Positions 44,836-52,622 of a DNA stretch of 54,053 nt are shown piece by piece. The stretch is from positions 1-54,053 of the forward strand of contig NZ_POTW01000038.1 in the NCBI RefSeq assembly GCF_003236295.1, read 5' to 3'. Made by a program: the position numbers and the translations under genes. The notes under the pieces are model-generated. The model searched no databases. It was not told the origin of the DNA and was given only the letters and a program-made list of their open reading frames with translations. Each line of letters begins with the position of its first letter. Position 1 is the first letter of the stretch. The DNA is from Jiangella anatolica. GTDB taxonomy: Bacteria > Actinomycetota > Actinomycetes > Jiangellales > Jiangellaceae.

Positions 44836-45254
44836 CAGTGCCCCCTCTCCCGGCGTGACCTGCATCACGAGTGTTCGTCGGATGGGACAACAAACTAGGA
44901 AGGGCAGCCACTCAAGGTCAAGAGTTACGAACGAGTTTCTTCCGGTGACCAGCCGATGACCTACCGGCGACGACGGCGCCGGACAGGGCCGCCGCGACCG
45001 CCGGACGATCCGGCCCATACCAGGCGTTATGCACGCTGAGCTGCGGGTTGACGGCTCCCGGCCGGTCGCGGCACGAAGCCGGCGAGCGCTTGCCCCGTCG
45101 AGGTCACGGTTCGGCAACATCCGGCGCCGGTCCGGCGGAACGACAGCAGCGAATCCACGTTTCACGCACGCATATGTCGAACTTCCGACTTTCACTGGAC
45201 AAAGTGGCGAACCGTTTCAAGCCCGCTACGGCGCGCCGCGTACGATCGCCGGCC
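44836..45254. other. Divergent intergenic region between the ROK and VOC genes
   Basis: No credible gene is visible in these 419 bases. The left part holds the promoter of the ROK/ABC operon. The right part contains ACTTT-N8-AAAGT near 45190-45210, a short inverted repeat that could serve the VOC gene. The rest shows nothing I can name. Confidence 0.5.
44892..44921 (-). promoter_or_regulatory. Probable promoter of the ROK/ABC operon
   Basis: On the minus strand TTGACC is followed after 18 bases by TAGTTT, ending 57 bases before the ROK start codon. The same two hexamers with the same 18-base spacing occur before the Tat-barrel gene at 52489-52518. The TAGTTTGTTGT overlapping the -10 also resembles the AACAAACT half-site known for ROK repressors such as XylR. 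Confidence 0.5.
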
Positions 45255-45638
45255 ATGCATCGCAGCCGCCTCTCCACCCTGCTCATCGACGTGCCGGCCG
45301 ACCAGGCCGGGCAGAGCGTGGCGTTCTGGACCGCCGCGCTCGGCACCACCAGCCAGAGTTCGCCCGGCGAGCCGCAGTTCCACAGCCTGACCGGCGCCGT
45401 GCCGGGTCTCGTGACCGCCGTCCAGTCCCTGGAGGACGGGCCGTCCCGCTACCACGTGGACATCGAGACCGACGACGTCCCGGCCGAGGTGGCCCGGCTC
45501 ACGCGGCTCGGCGCCGTCGAGATCGGCAGCTGGCAGGGCTGTCACACGCTGCGCGTCCCCGGCGGGCACCTGCTGTGCGTCATCCCGCTGCACAGCGACC
45601 CGGCCGAGTTCGCCGCTGCCGCCCGCAGCTGGGAGTGA
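45255..45638 (+). CDS. VOC (glyoxalase-like) family protein
   Basis: A 127-residue single-domain protein. LIDVPADQAGQSVAFWTAAL opens the first beta-alpha-beta module, and VDIETDDVPAEVARLTRLGA and TLRVPGGHLLCVIP form the second, the paired layout of the vicinal-oxygen-chelate fold. It resembles the Glyoxalase_6-like group of uncertain function. The ATG at 45255 starts the conserved part; the frame is open further upstream without family sequence. It is a single gene convergent with the sugar dehydrogenase. Confidence 0.85.
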   Translation: MHRSRLSTLLIDVPADQAGQSVAFWTAALGTTSQSSPGEPQFHSLTGAVPGLVTAVQSLEDGPSRYHVDIETDDVPAEVARLTRLGAVEIGSWQGCHTLRVPGGHLLCVIPLHSDPAEFAAAARSWE

Positions 45639-45678
45639 CCGGACGCGCCGGCGGGTCTCGACGCGGTGCTGGACAAGT

Positions 45679-45719
45679 CGCGGCCGGGCTCCCGCCCCGT
45701 GGACGGGAACCCGGCCGCG
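45679..45719. terminator. Hairpin between the convergent VOC and dehydrogenase genes
   Basis: Sixteen-base arms with one mismatch (CGCGGCCGGGCTCCCG against CGGGAACCCGGCCGCG) surround a 9-base loop, midway between the two stop codons. It can serve both transcripts. Confidence 0.75.
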
Positions 45720-45735
45720 AGACCGGATCAGGACG

Positions 45736-47847
45736 TCAGCCCGCCGGGGTCAGCACCACCTCCGCGCTGTCGCTCAGCACCGGCACGCCCTCGGCGGGCG
45801 CGTCGGTGTACGTCACGTTGAAGACGCCGGTCAGGTTGTCGCCCGGGTCGTGACCGCCCGGCAGCGTGGTCAGCAGCGTGCCGCTGCAGCCCAGCGCCGT
45901 CGTCTGCGGGTGGCCGTGCTCGTCGTGGCCGAGGATGTAGGTGACCCGCACCCGCGAGCAGTCCACCGGCTGGTCGTCGATGACCTGGATCTCGTAGGCG
46001 ACCTGGTCGCCGAAGTTGAACGTGTCGCCCGTCTGCGGCGTCACGAACTCGACCTGCGGCGTGAGGTTGCCGACGATGATGTCGACCTCAGCCGACGCCG
46101 ACTTGTGGCGGTGCTTGCCGCCCACGTCGGTGACCTTGAGCGTCGCGTGGTACAGGCCGTTCTCCTCGTAGGTGAACGACGGGTTGCGCACCCGCGAGTC
46201 GATCGTCCCGTCGCCGTCGAAGTCCCACTCGTAGCGCAGCCGGTCGCCGTCCTCGTCGACCGTGCCGGCGCTGGAGAACTGCACCGTCATCGGCGCGTGC
46301 CCCTCGGTGACGTCGGCGGTCACCTTCGGCGTGGGCGTGTGGTTGCCGCCGACGCCGATGTAGTCGATCCGGGACAGCTGCGCGTCGGGGTTCTCGGCGA
46401 AGAAGCCGTCGCCGTACTCCAGGACGTAGAGCGCGCCGTCCGGGCCGAACTCCATGTCCATCGGGTTGTCGACGACGATGGACGGCACGACGTCCTCGAT
46501 CGCCGCGACCTCGCCGTCGTCGAGGTGGATGCCCTTGATCCAGTCGCGGGTCCACTCGTAGAGCAGCGGGATGCCGTCGTAGTGCGCCGGCCAGGCGATC
46601 GGCGCGCGGCCACGGGTGGTCCTCGGGTCGAAGTCGTAGGCCGGGCCGCCCATCGGGCCGATGCCGCCGGTGCCCAGCTCGGGGAACTCCTCCGACAGGC
46701 CGTAGCTGTACCAGATGTCCGGCTGCGCCACCGGCGGCAGCTGGGTCAGGCCGGTGTTGTGCGGCGACTCGTTGACCGGCGCCGCGCAGTCGAACGGCTC
46801 GCCGGACACGCCCGTGGCGAAGTCGTAGTCGATGTAGGGCAGCTCCGCCGTGGCGCAGTACGGCCAGCCGTAGTTCGCCGGCTCGCGGATGACCGTCCAC
46901 TTGCCCTGGCCGGCCGGGCCGCGGGCCGGGTCGGCGGCGCCGGCGTCGGGCGAGTAGTCGCCGACGTAGACCTCGCCGGTCTCCGGCTGCACCTCGATCC
47001 GGAACGGGTTGCGCAGGCCCATCGCGTAGATCTCCGGCCGCGTCCCCTCGGTGCCCGGCTCGAACAGGTTGCCGTCGGGGATGGTGTACGACCCGTCCTC
47101 CTGGACGGTGATGCGCAGGATCTTGCCGCGCAGGTCGTTCGTGTTGGCCGCGGTGCGCTGGGCGTCGAAGGCGGGGTTGCGGGTGGGCCGCTCGTCGATC
47201 GGCGCGAACCCGTCGGACTCGAACGGGTTGGTGTCGTCGCCGGTGCCCAGGTACAGGTTGCCGGCGTCGTCGAAGGCGATGTCGCCGCCGACGTGGCAGC
47301 AGATGCCGCGGTCGACCGGGACGTCCATGATCTGCTGCTCGGTGGTCAGGTCGATCTGGTCGCCGACGAGCTCGAACCGGGCCAGCGTGATGTGGCCCTC
47401 GAACGGCTCCCAGTCCGCCGGGGTGCCCTCGAACAGAGCGTCGCCCTCGTTGACGGTGGGGGTGTCGGGGTCGTCGAGCGGTGTGTCCAGCGGCGGCGAG
47501 TAGTACAGGTAGATCCAGTTGTTGCTCTTCCCGAAGCCGGGATCGATGGCGATGCTCTGCAGGCCCTCCTCGTCGTGCTCGTAGACGTCGAGCTCCGCGG
47601 CCAGCGTGTTCAGCCGCGTGTCGGGGTCGTGCAGCCACACCTCACCGGCGCGGGTGGTGTGCAGGACCCGGCCGTCCGGCAGGACCGCGAGGTCCATCGG
47701 CTCGCCGGGTGTGTCGTTCAGCGTGACCTTCTGGAACGCCGAATCCGGCGGCGCTGCCTCCGGCGCACCGGATGCCGCGAGGCCGGGTGCCGCGACGAAC
47801 GTGGACGCGACGAGCGCCCCGGCCGCCATCACTACGGCTTTGCGCAT
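45736..47847 (-). CDS. Secreted PQQ-type sugar dehydrogenase with PKD domain
   Basis: A 703-residue exported protein. Signal peptide 1-25 (ends AGLAASGA). A soluble-glucose-dehydrogenase-like propeller spans about 38-500, with LQSIAIDPGFGK, vicinal cysteines in ICCHVGG (about 182-183), LYLGTGDDTNPFE, PEIYAMGLRNPFRIE and FGPDGALYVLEYGDGFF. A PKD domain covers about 505-595 (YEWDFDGDGTIDS). The C-terminal domain has the paired-Cys LGHDEHGH motif (about 637). It lacks the FIMAH and OmpL47 tail of its two relatives in this window. A good sigma-70-type promoter lies upstream. It probably oxidises an extracellular sugar with bound PQQ; PQQ use is inferred from the fold. Confidence 0.92.
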   Translation of the reverse strand: MRKAVVMAAGALVASTFVAAPGLAASGAPEAAPPDSAFQKVTLNDTPGEPMDLAVLPDGRVLHTTRAGEVWLHDPDTRLNTLAAELDVYEHDEEGLQSIAIDPGFGKSNNWIYLYYSPPLDTPLDDPDTPTVNEGDALFEGTPADWEPFEGHITLARFELVGDQIDLTTEQQIMDVPVDRGICCHVGGDIAFDDAGNLYLGTGDDTNPFESDGFAPIDERPTRNPAFDAQRTAANTNDLRGKILRITVQEDGSYTIPDGNLFEPGTEGTRPEIYAMGLRNPFRIEVQPETGEVYVGDYSPDAGAADPARGPAGQGKWTVIREPANYGWPYCATAELPYIDYDFATGVSGEPFDCAAPVNESPHNTGLTQLPPVAQPDIWYSYGLSEEFPELGTGGIGPMGGPAYDFDPRTTRGRAPIAWPAHYDGIPLLYEWTRDWIKGIHLDDGEVAAIEDVVPSIVVDNPMDMEFGPDGALYVLEYGDGFFAENPDAQLSRIDYIGVGGNHTPTPKVTADVTEGHAPMTVQFSSAGTVDEDGDRLRYEWDFDGDGTIDSRVRNPSFTYEENGLYHATLKVTDVGGKHRHKSASAEVDIIVGNLTPQVEFVTPQTGDTFNFGDQVAYEIQVIDDQPVDCSRVRVTYILGHDEHGHPQTTALGCSGTLLTTLPGGHDPGDNLTGVFNVTYTDAPAEGVPVLSDSAEVVLTPAG

Positions 47848-47877
47848 GCTGCCCTCCGATCAGTTTCGGAAGGCCTC

Positions 47878-47906
47878 AGATAAACGTCCTGTTTCCACCA
47901 TGTCAA
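47878..47906 (-). promoter_or_regulatory. Promoter of the 703-residue dehydrogenase gene
   Basis: On the minus strand TTGACA, 17 bases, then TTATCT matches the housekeeping consensus well. The start codon lies 31 bases downstream. The perfect palindrome GAAACTGTTTC at 47914-47924 sits just upstream of the -35 and is a likely operator or activator site. A CGAAAGTG half-site at 47958-47965 resembles the ROK operator at 53831-53859. Confidence 0.65.
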
Positions 47907-47999
47907 GGCGTTTGAAACTGTTTCGTAGAGAACTGTGCAAACTTGTCGCCCAAGTGACGAAAGTGGCTGTTGCACGGCCCTGGCCTGGGCAGAGTGAGG

Positions 48000-48035
48000 C
48001 GCCGGTGGGCCGGCTCGCGGCCCGGCCCACCGGCG
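48000..48035 (-). terminator. Hairpin after the 1108-residue dehydrogenase gene
   Basis: Perfect 14-base arms (CGCCGGTGGGCCGG and complement) surround an 8-base loop, starting 14 bases after the stop codon on the minus strand. Confidence 0.78.
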
Positions 48036-48048
48036 TTCACCTGCGCCG

Positions 48049-51000
48049 TCAGGCGCTCAACTGCGCTGTCACCACCTCCCCGTGGTGGGTCAGCACGGTC
48101 CGCGCGGCGGCGTCGGTGACGAACGACGCGCTTCTGGCCGTGGTCAGGAACTGCGCCAGCGACCGGACGGCGCTGTCGTTACGGCCCGCGGCGGCCTGCC
48201 GGATCGCGGTGTCGAGATGCAGCCGCAGCCGGCTCTCCCCGGCGGCCGTGAAGGCGCCCGCGGTGTCGTAGTGGTCGACGATCGCGGCCAGGTCGGCCAG
48301 CGACGTGGTGACGGTGAAGGTGGCCGACGCGCTCCCCTGCCGGCCGGCGTTGTCGGTCGCCGTCGCGGCGATCGTGTGGTCGCCGACGGTCAGCGTCCAC
48401 AGCGGCACCGTCGCGCCGGAGGCCAGCGGCGCGCCGTCCAGCGTCCCCGTCACCGAGGCGAGTCCGGAGACCGCGTCGGCGCCGGCGAACGACGGCGTGA
48501 GCGTGCCGCTCGCGGCGTAGCTGCCGCCGTTGTCGACGCCTGAGATCGACGCGACCGGCGGGGTCTTGTCGATCTTCACCGTGACCGAGCCGGCGGACGA
48601 CACGTTGCCGCCGTTGTCGGTGGCGCGGTAGTGCACCGTCGTGCTGCCCTCGGCCGTGATGGTCAGCGGGTTGTTCGCATTGACCCAGGTCACGCCGCCG
48701 TCGGTGGACCGCTGCCGGCTGGCCACGGTGCCGTTGTCGGTGGCGTTGACGGTGAGCGTGACGTCGCCGGTGTACCAGCCATTGCTGCCGGTCGGCGCCG
48801 CCGGGTTGAGCGTGTGGCTCACCTCCGGCGGGGTCACGTCGGCCACGCCGTCGCCGACGAAGCGCACGTCGTCCAGCTCGAACCCGCTGGTCGACGTCAG
48901 GTACAGCCGGCCCGAGCCCTGCGGCAGGTTCGTCAGCGCCTGCTCCACCTCGAACCAGCCGGTCCGGTTGCGGAACGAGAGCTGCGCGAACGGCGGCGCC
49001 TTCGGGTCGTTCCAGCGCAGGTGCAGCGTGCCCCGCCCCCAGGCGCGGGCGACGACGCTGTCGATGTTGACCAGGTTGACCGGGTCGAACGCGATCCAGT
49101 CGCCGGCGTCGAACGACGTGACCTTGCGCAGGCCGTTCGCCGCGGGGTCGTCGGTGATCTCCACACCGTTGCTCGCGTCGAACCACTCCGCCTGCTGCGT
49201 CTTCGGGTTCAGCAGCAGCGACGCCTCGCCGCGGGCCGGCGGGACGCCCAGGTGGCCGTTGTCGGTGTAGCCGACCACCAGCGCGCCGTAGATGTTCTCG
49301 GTCTCGCCGTGCTCGGGCGCGTCGGCCGGCGTCGGCACGCCGAACCGGCAGCCGGTGCCGGAGCTGAGCGGGTGCGCGTGCTCGTCGTGCCCCAGCCCGA
49401 ACGCCCAGGTGGCGCGCGTGCAGACCGGCGTGTTGCCGTCCTCGGGGTCGCTGACGGAGACGTTCACCGGCACCGCCTGGCCCCAGTCGAAGAAGCCGCC
49501 GGTCGGGGTGTCCAGCGTGACCGTGGGGGCCATGTTGCCCACCGTGATCTGCGTCGACCGGACGCCGAACTTGCCGGACGGGTCGGTGACCCGCAGCGCC
49601 GCGTTGTACTGGCCCAGCTCGGTGTACGTGTGCGAGGCCGTGGCGCCGGTCGCGTCGAACGCGCCGTCGCCGTCGAAGTCCCACTCGTACGTGAGCGCCG
49701 CGCCCTCCGGGTCCGACGACGCGCCCGCGTCGAAGGTCACCGTGAGCGGAGCACTGCTGCTGGAGATCGGGGTGGCGGTGAACCGGGCCTGCGGCGACTT
49801 GTTGCCCTCGGCCCAGTCGACCCGGTACAGGCCGGCGTCGGGGTTCTGCCGGAAGAAGCCGTCACCGTACTCCAGCACGTAGAGCGAGCCGTCCGGGCCG
49901 AACTCCATGTCCATGACGTTGTCCCAGATCGGCTGGGCGGCGTGGTTGAGGTGGGCGTTGGGCAGGAAGTCGGTGATGCCCGTGACCGGGCCGTTCGTGG
50001 CCAGGTCCAGCGAGAACACCGCGACGTAGTCCTGGGAGAACTCGGCGAAGAACGGGTGGCCGTCCCAGAACGCGGGGAACTTCGACGGCGACGGGTTGTC
50101 CGCGTCGTAGCGGTAGACCGGTCCACCCATCGGGCCCTGGCCGCCGCCGCCGAGGTCGGTCAGCTCCGGCCACGGCTGGTGGGTGGCGTTGTCGCCGTAG
50201 TACAGGTGCGGCGCGGTGGCCGGCGGGACGACGTCGAGGCCGGTGTTCCAGCGCGAGTTGTTCTGCGCGCCCGCCTCGCAGTCGAACCACGCGCCCGGCG
50301 TCGCCGTCGCGTAGTTCCACTCGTTGTAGTTGGCGTTCGGGCCATGGCAGTACGGCCAGCCGCCGTTGAGCGGCTGCTGCGTGGCCTGCCACTCGACGTA
50401 GCCCATCGGGCCGCGGTCGGGGTTCGGCGCGCCGGCGTCGGGCCCGTAGTCGCCCCAGACCAGCGCGCCGGTCTGGACGTCGTAGTCGATGCGGAACGGG
50501 TTGCGCACGCCCATCACGTAGATCTCCGGGCGGGTCTGCGCGGTGCCGGGCGGGAACAGGTTGCCCTCGGGGATCGTGTACGACCCGTCGTCCTGGACGT
50601 GGATGCGCAGGATCTTGCCGCGCAGGTCGTTCGTGTTGCCCGCGCCGCGACGCGCGTCGAAGCCCGGGTTCATGCCCGGCGCGTCGTTGTTGGGCGCCAT
50701 GCCGTTCGCGCCCGGCGTGCCGGCCGGCGTGTTGTCGCCGGTCGACAGGTACAGGTTGCCGTCGGCGTCCCAGGCCATGTCACCGGCGACGTGGCAGCAC
50801 TGGCCGCGCTGCGTCTCGATCTTGATGATCTTCTGCTCGGTCGAGAGGTCCAGCGAGTCCGTGGCCTCGTCCCACTTGAACCGGGACAGCAGGTTGTAGC
50901 CCTTCCAGCGGTCCCAGTAGGACTCGGTCTCGCCGGCCGGCAGCGAGTTCGGCGCGTTGCCCGTCGGCGTCGTCTGCGGGTACGGCGCCTCCATCACCCG

Positions 51001-51375
51001 CGGCGCGTACAGCAGGTAGACCCACTGGTTGGTCGCGAAGTCCGGGTCGAGCGCGATCGTCTGCAGCCCGTCCTCGGAGTTGGCGTAGACGTCGAGCGTG
51101 TTGATCACCCGGGTGATGCCGGTCGACGGGTCGGTCAGCCGGACGTCGCCGTTGCGGGCGGTGTGCAGGACCCGGCTGTCGGGCAGGATCGCGAGGTCGA
51201 TCGGCTCGCCGGTGTTCTTGCTGAGCAGGATCTTCTCGTAGTTGTCCCAGTCCAGGGCCGGGTCGTCGGCGCCGGGCTCGTGGTCGGGATGCGCGCCGGC
51301 CGGCGCTGTCGCCGTCAGGGCGGCGGCGAGAAGGGCGGCCAGCAGGGCGATGAGGATGCTGCGGATGCGGCGCAT
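48049..51375 (-). CDS. Secreted PQQ-type sugar dehydrogenase with PKD, CBM-like and FIMAH domains
   Basis: A 1108-residue exported protein. Signal peptide 1-28 (ends AGAHPDHEP). A dehydrogenase propeller spans about 30-525, with LQTIALDPDFATNQWVYLLY, vicinal cysteines in QCCHVAG (about 193-194), LYLSTGDNT and FGPDGSLYVLEYGDGFF. PKD about 530-615; a domain with LGHDEHAH (about 660); CBM6-like segment 728-830 (FDAGDWIAFDPVNL); an OmpL47-like repeat; an Ig-like domain; and a C-terminal FIMAH-like helical domain (about 1025-1105). The ATG has GAGAGGAC upstream, and the gene follows the Tat-barrel gene by 14 bases, so they form an operon. Likely substrates are sugars on polysaccharide or plant/microbial glycans. 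Confidence 0.92.
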   Translation of the reverse strand: MRRIRSILIALLAALLAAALTATAPAGAHPDHEPGADDPALDWDNYEKILLSKNTGEPIDLAILPDSRVLHTARNGDVRLTDPSTGITRVINTLDVYANSEDGLQTIALDPDFATNQWVYLLYAPRVMEAPYPQTTPTGNAPNSLPAGETESYWDRWKGYNLLSRFKWDEATDSLDLSTEQKIIKIETQRGQCCHVAGDMAWDADGNLYLSTGDNTPAGTPGANGMAPNNDAPGMNPGFDARRGAGNTNDLRGKILRIHVQDDGSYTIPEGNLFPPGTAQTRPEIYVMGVRNPFRIDYDVQTGALVWGDYGPDAGAPNPDRGPMGYVEWQATQQPLNGGWPYCHGPNANYNEWNYATATPGAWFDCEAGAQNNSRWNTGLDVVPPATAPHLYYGDNATHQPWPELTDLGGGGQGPMGGPVYRYDADNPSPSKFPAFWDGHPFFAEFSQDYVAVFSLDLATNGPVTGITDFLPNAHLNHAAQPIWDNVMDMEFGPDGSLYVLEYGDGFFRQNPDAGLYRVDWAEGNKSPQARFTATPISSSSAPLTVTFDAGASSDPEGAALTYEWDFDGDGAFDATGATASHTYTELGQYNAALRVTDPSGKFGVRSTQITVGNMAPTVTLDTPTGGFFDWGQAVPVNVSVSDPEDGNTPVCTRATWAFGLGHDEHAHPLSSGTGCRFGVPTPADAPEHGETENIYGALVVGYTDNGHLGVPPARGEASLLLNPKTQQAEWFDASNGVEITDDPAANGLRKVTSFDAGDWIAFDPVNLVNIDSVVARAWGRGTLHLRWNDPKAPPFAQLSFRNRTGWFEVEQALTNLPQGSGRLYLTSTSGFELDDVRFVGDGVADVTPPEVSHTLNPAAPTGSNGWYTGDVTLTVNATDNGTVASRQRSTDGGVTWVNANNPLTITAEGSTTVHYRATDNGGNVSSAGSVTVKIDKTPPVASISGVDNGGSYAASGTLTPSFAGADAVSGLASVTGTLDGAPLASGATVPLWTLTVGDHTIAATATDNAGRQGSASATFTVTTSLADLAAIVDHYDTAGAFTAAGESRLRLHLDTAIRQAAAGRNDSAVRSLAQFLTTARSASFVTDAAARTVLTHHGEVVTAQLSA

Positions 51376-51389
51376 GGGGTGTCCTCTCG

Positions 51390-52337
51390 TCAGCCGCGCA
51401 GGCCGTGGATGGCGTCGAAGCTGCGCTCGGCGGCGCCCAGCGCGCCACCGGCGTCCGGCGACGTGTTCGGGGCGTTGTCCTGCTCGTAGAGCGAGTAGTG
51501 CCGGCCGCGGGAGCCGATGGTGCTGTAGAACCGCTGGAAGTCGATGTTCCCGGCGCCGAACTCGACGATGTCGTAGCCGTTGGCGGCGGCCGAGCGGCGG
51601 CCGTCCTTGGCGTGGAACAGCGGGTAGCGCAGCCGGTTGGCGACCACGTAGTCGATCGGGTCGAAGCCGGGCGCGATGTGCTGGCCGACGTAGGCCCAGT
51701 AGATGTCCATCTCGAGGAAGACCAGCTTCGGATCGGTCTCCGCGAGCAGGACATCGTAGAGGCGGACGCTCGGGTCGTCGGCGGCCATGCGGAACTCGTT
51801 CTGGTGGTTGTGCTGGTACCACCGCAGCCCGCGGGCCTGTGCTGCCGCGCCGAACGCGTTGAACTCCGCGGCCGCGGCCTGGTAGCCGGCCACCGTCCGG
51901 TTGGCCGCAGTCACGGGCTCGTTGGCCGTGCCGACGAACGGCAGACCGAGGATCTCCGCGCGGTCGAGCTCCAGCTCGAGGTTGGTGCGGAACGCGTTCA
52001 GGCCGACGTGGCTGCCGATGCCGGTCAGCCCGTTGTCGTCGAGCAGCTGCTTGATCTGCGGGACGGTGATGCCCGGCTCGGCCGGCGAGCTGTAGCCGGC
52101 GAACTCGACGTTCTGGTAGCCGATGCGGGCCAGTTCCTCGAAGACGACCCGGAAGCCCAGCGTGGAGACCAGGTTGCGGATCGTGAACAGCTGGATGCCG
52201 ATCTTGCCGGGCGGCACCAGCATGCCCTTGGCGGCGGTCGCGGCGGACGGCGCGGCCAGCCCGGCCGCGGTCACCGCCATCGTCGTGCCGGCCACGGCGC
52301 CGAGGAAGCGCCGTCTGTTGATCTCGGGACGTGCCAT
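51390..52337 (-). CDS. Tat-exported sugar isomerase/epimerase-like TIM-barrel protein
   Basis: A 315-residue barrel with a twin-arginine signal: NRRRFLGAVAG (Arg8-10) then a hydrophobic stretch ending near ATAAKGM. Metal motifs WYQHNHQNEF, FLEMDIYWAYVG and HAKDGR match those of the Tat barrel at 23193-24152 (YHNHAHEF, LEVDLYWA), so the two are paralogues. GAGGAGAA precedes the ATG. It is the first gene of an operon with the 1108-residue dehydrogenase, so its substrate is probably the oxidised (keto) sugar that enzyme makes. Isomerase, epimerase or 3-keto-glycoside lyase activity are all possible. Confidence 0.9.
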   Translation of the reverse strand: MARPEINRRRFLGAVAGTTMAVTAAGLAAPSAATAAKGMLVPPGKIGIQLFTIRNLVSTLGFRVVFEELARIGYQNVEFAGYSSPAEPGITVPQIKQLLDDNGLTGIGSHVGLNAFRTNLELELDRAEILGLPFVGTANEPVTAANRTVAGYQAAAAEFNAFGAAAQARGLRWYQHNHQNEFRMAADDPSVRLYDVLLAETDPKLVFLEMDIYWAYVGQHIAPGFDPIDYVVANRLRYPLFHAKDGRRSAAANGYDIVEFGAGNIDFQRFYSTIGSRGRHYSLYEQDNAPNTSPDAGGALGAAERSFDAIHGLRG

Positions 52338-52488
52338 CTCGTTCTCCTCATTGAGCCGATCGCCCGCGGGGGTGGCCGGGGATCGGGGACGGGATGTGCA
52401 GGCGCGCGCCGAGCGTGGCCCCCCTCCTCCCAGGCACGTGCCCGTGCGAACGCGCGAAGAAACGGCCCGAAACAGCCGTTGATCACGC

Positions 52489-52518
52489 AAACTAGACGTC
52501 CGCGTAATCTCCGGTCAA
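52489..52518 (-). promoter_or_regulatory. Promoter of the Tat-barrel/dehydrogenase operon
   Basis: TTGACC-N18-TAGTTT on the minus strand, the same hexamers and spacing as the ROK/ABC promoter at 44892-44921. It leaves a leader of about 145 bases before the ATG at 52337, in which I see no other motif. Confidence 0.5.
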
Positions 52519-52530
52519 CAGTTCACGGCG

Positions 52531-52557
52531 CACTTTCGCAACTTGACGCGGGAAGTA
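52531..52557. promoter_or_regulatory. Candidate ROK operator upstream of the Tat-barrel operon
   Basis: CACTTTCGC, 9 bases, then CGGGAAGTA. The first half is identical to the operator half-site at 53831-53859 and the second keeps five of nine bases, with the same spacing. It lies 13 bases upstream of the -35 element. Confidence 0.5.
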
Positions 52558-52577
52558 ACGCGGCTCTCAGCGAATCT

Positions 52578-52615
52578 CTGGGCGGCCCACCGAGGTGCGC
52601 CTCGGGGCCACCCAG
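52578..52615 (-). terminator. Imperfect hairpin after the second ROK gene
   Basis: CTGGG...CCGAGG pairs with CCTCGG...CCCAG around a TGCG loop, with small bulges between, starting 8 bases after the ROK stop codon on the minus strand. Confidence 0.55.
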
Positions 52616-52622
52616 GCGCGCC

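Noticed and set aside
45190-45210. A third copy of the ROK operator near the VOC gene (ACTTT-N8-AAAGT)
   Set aside because: The half-sites lack the CGC/GCG ends and the spacing differs. It is too weak to call.
45029-45254. N-terminal extension or separate gene upstream of the VOC protein
   Set aside because: The frame is open but Arg-rich and unrelated to the fold. The conserved protein begins at 45255.
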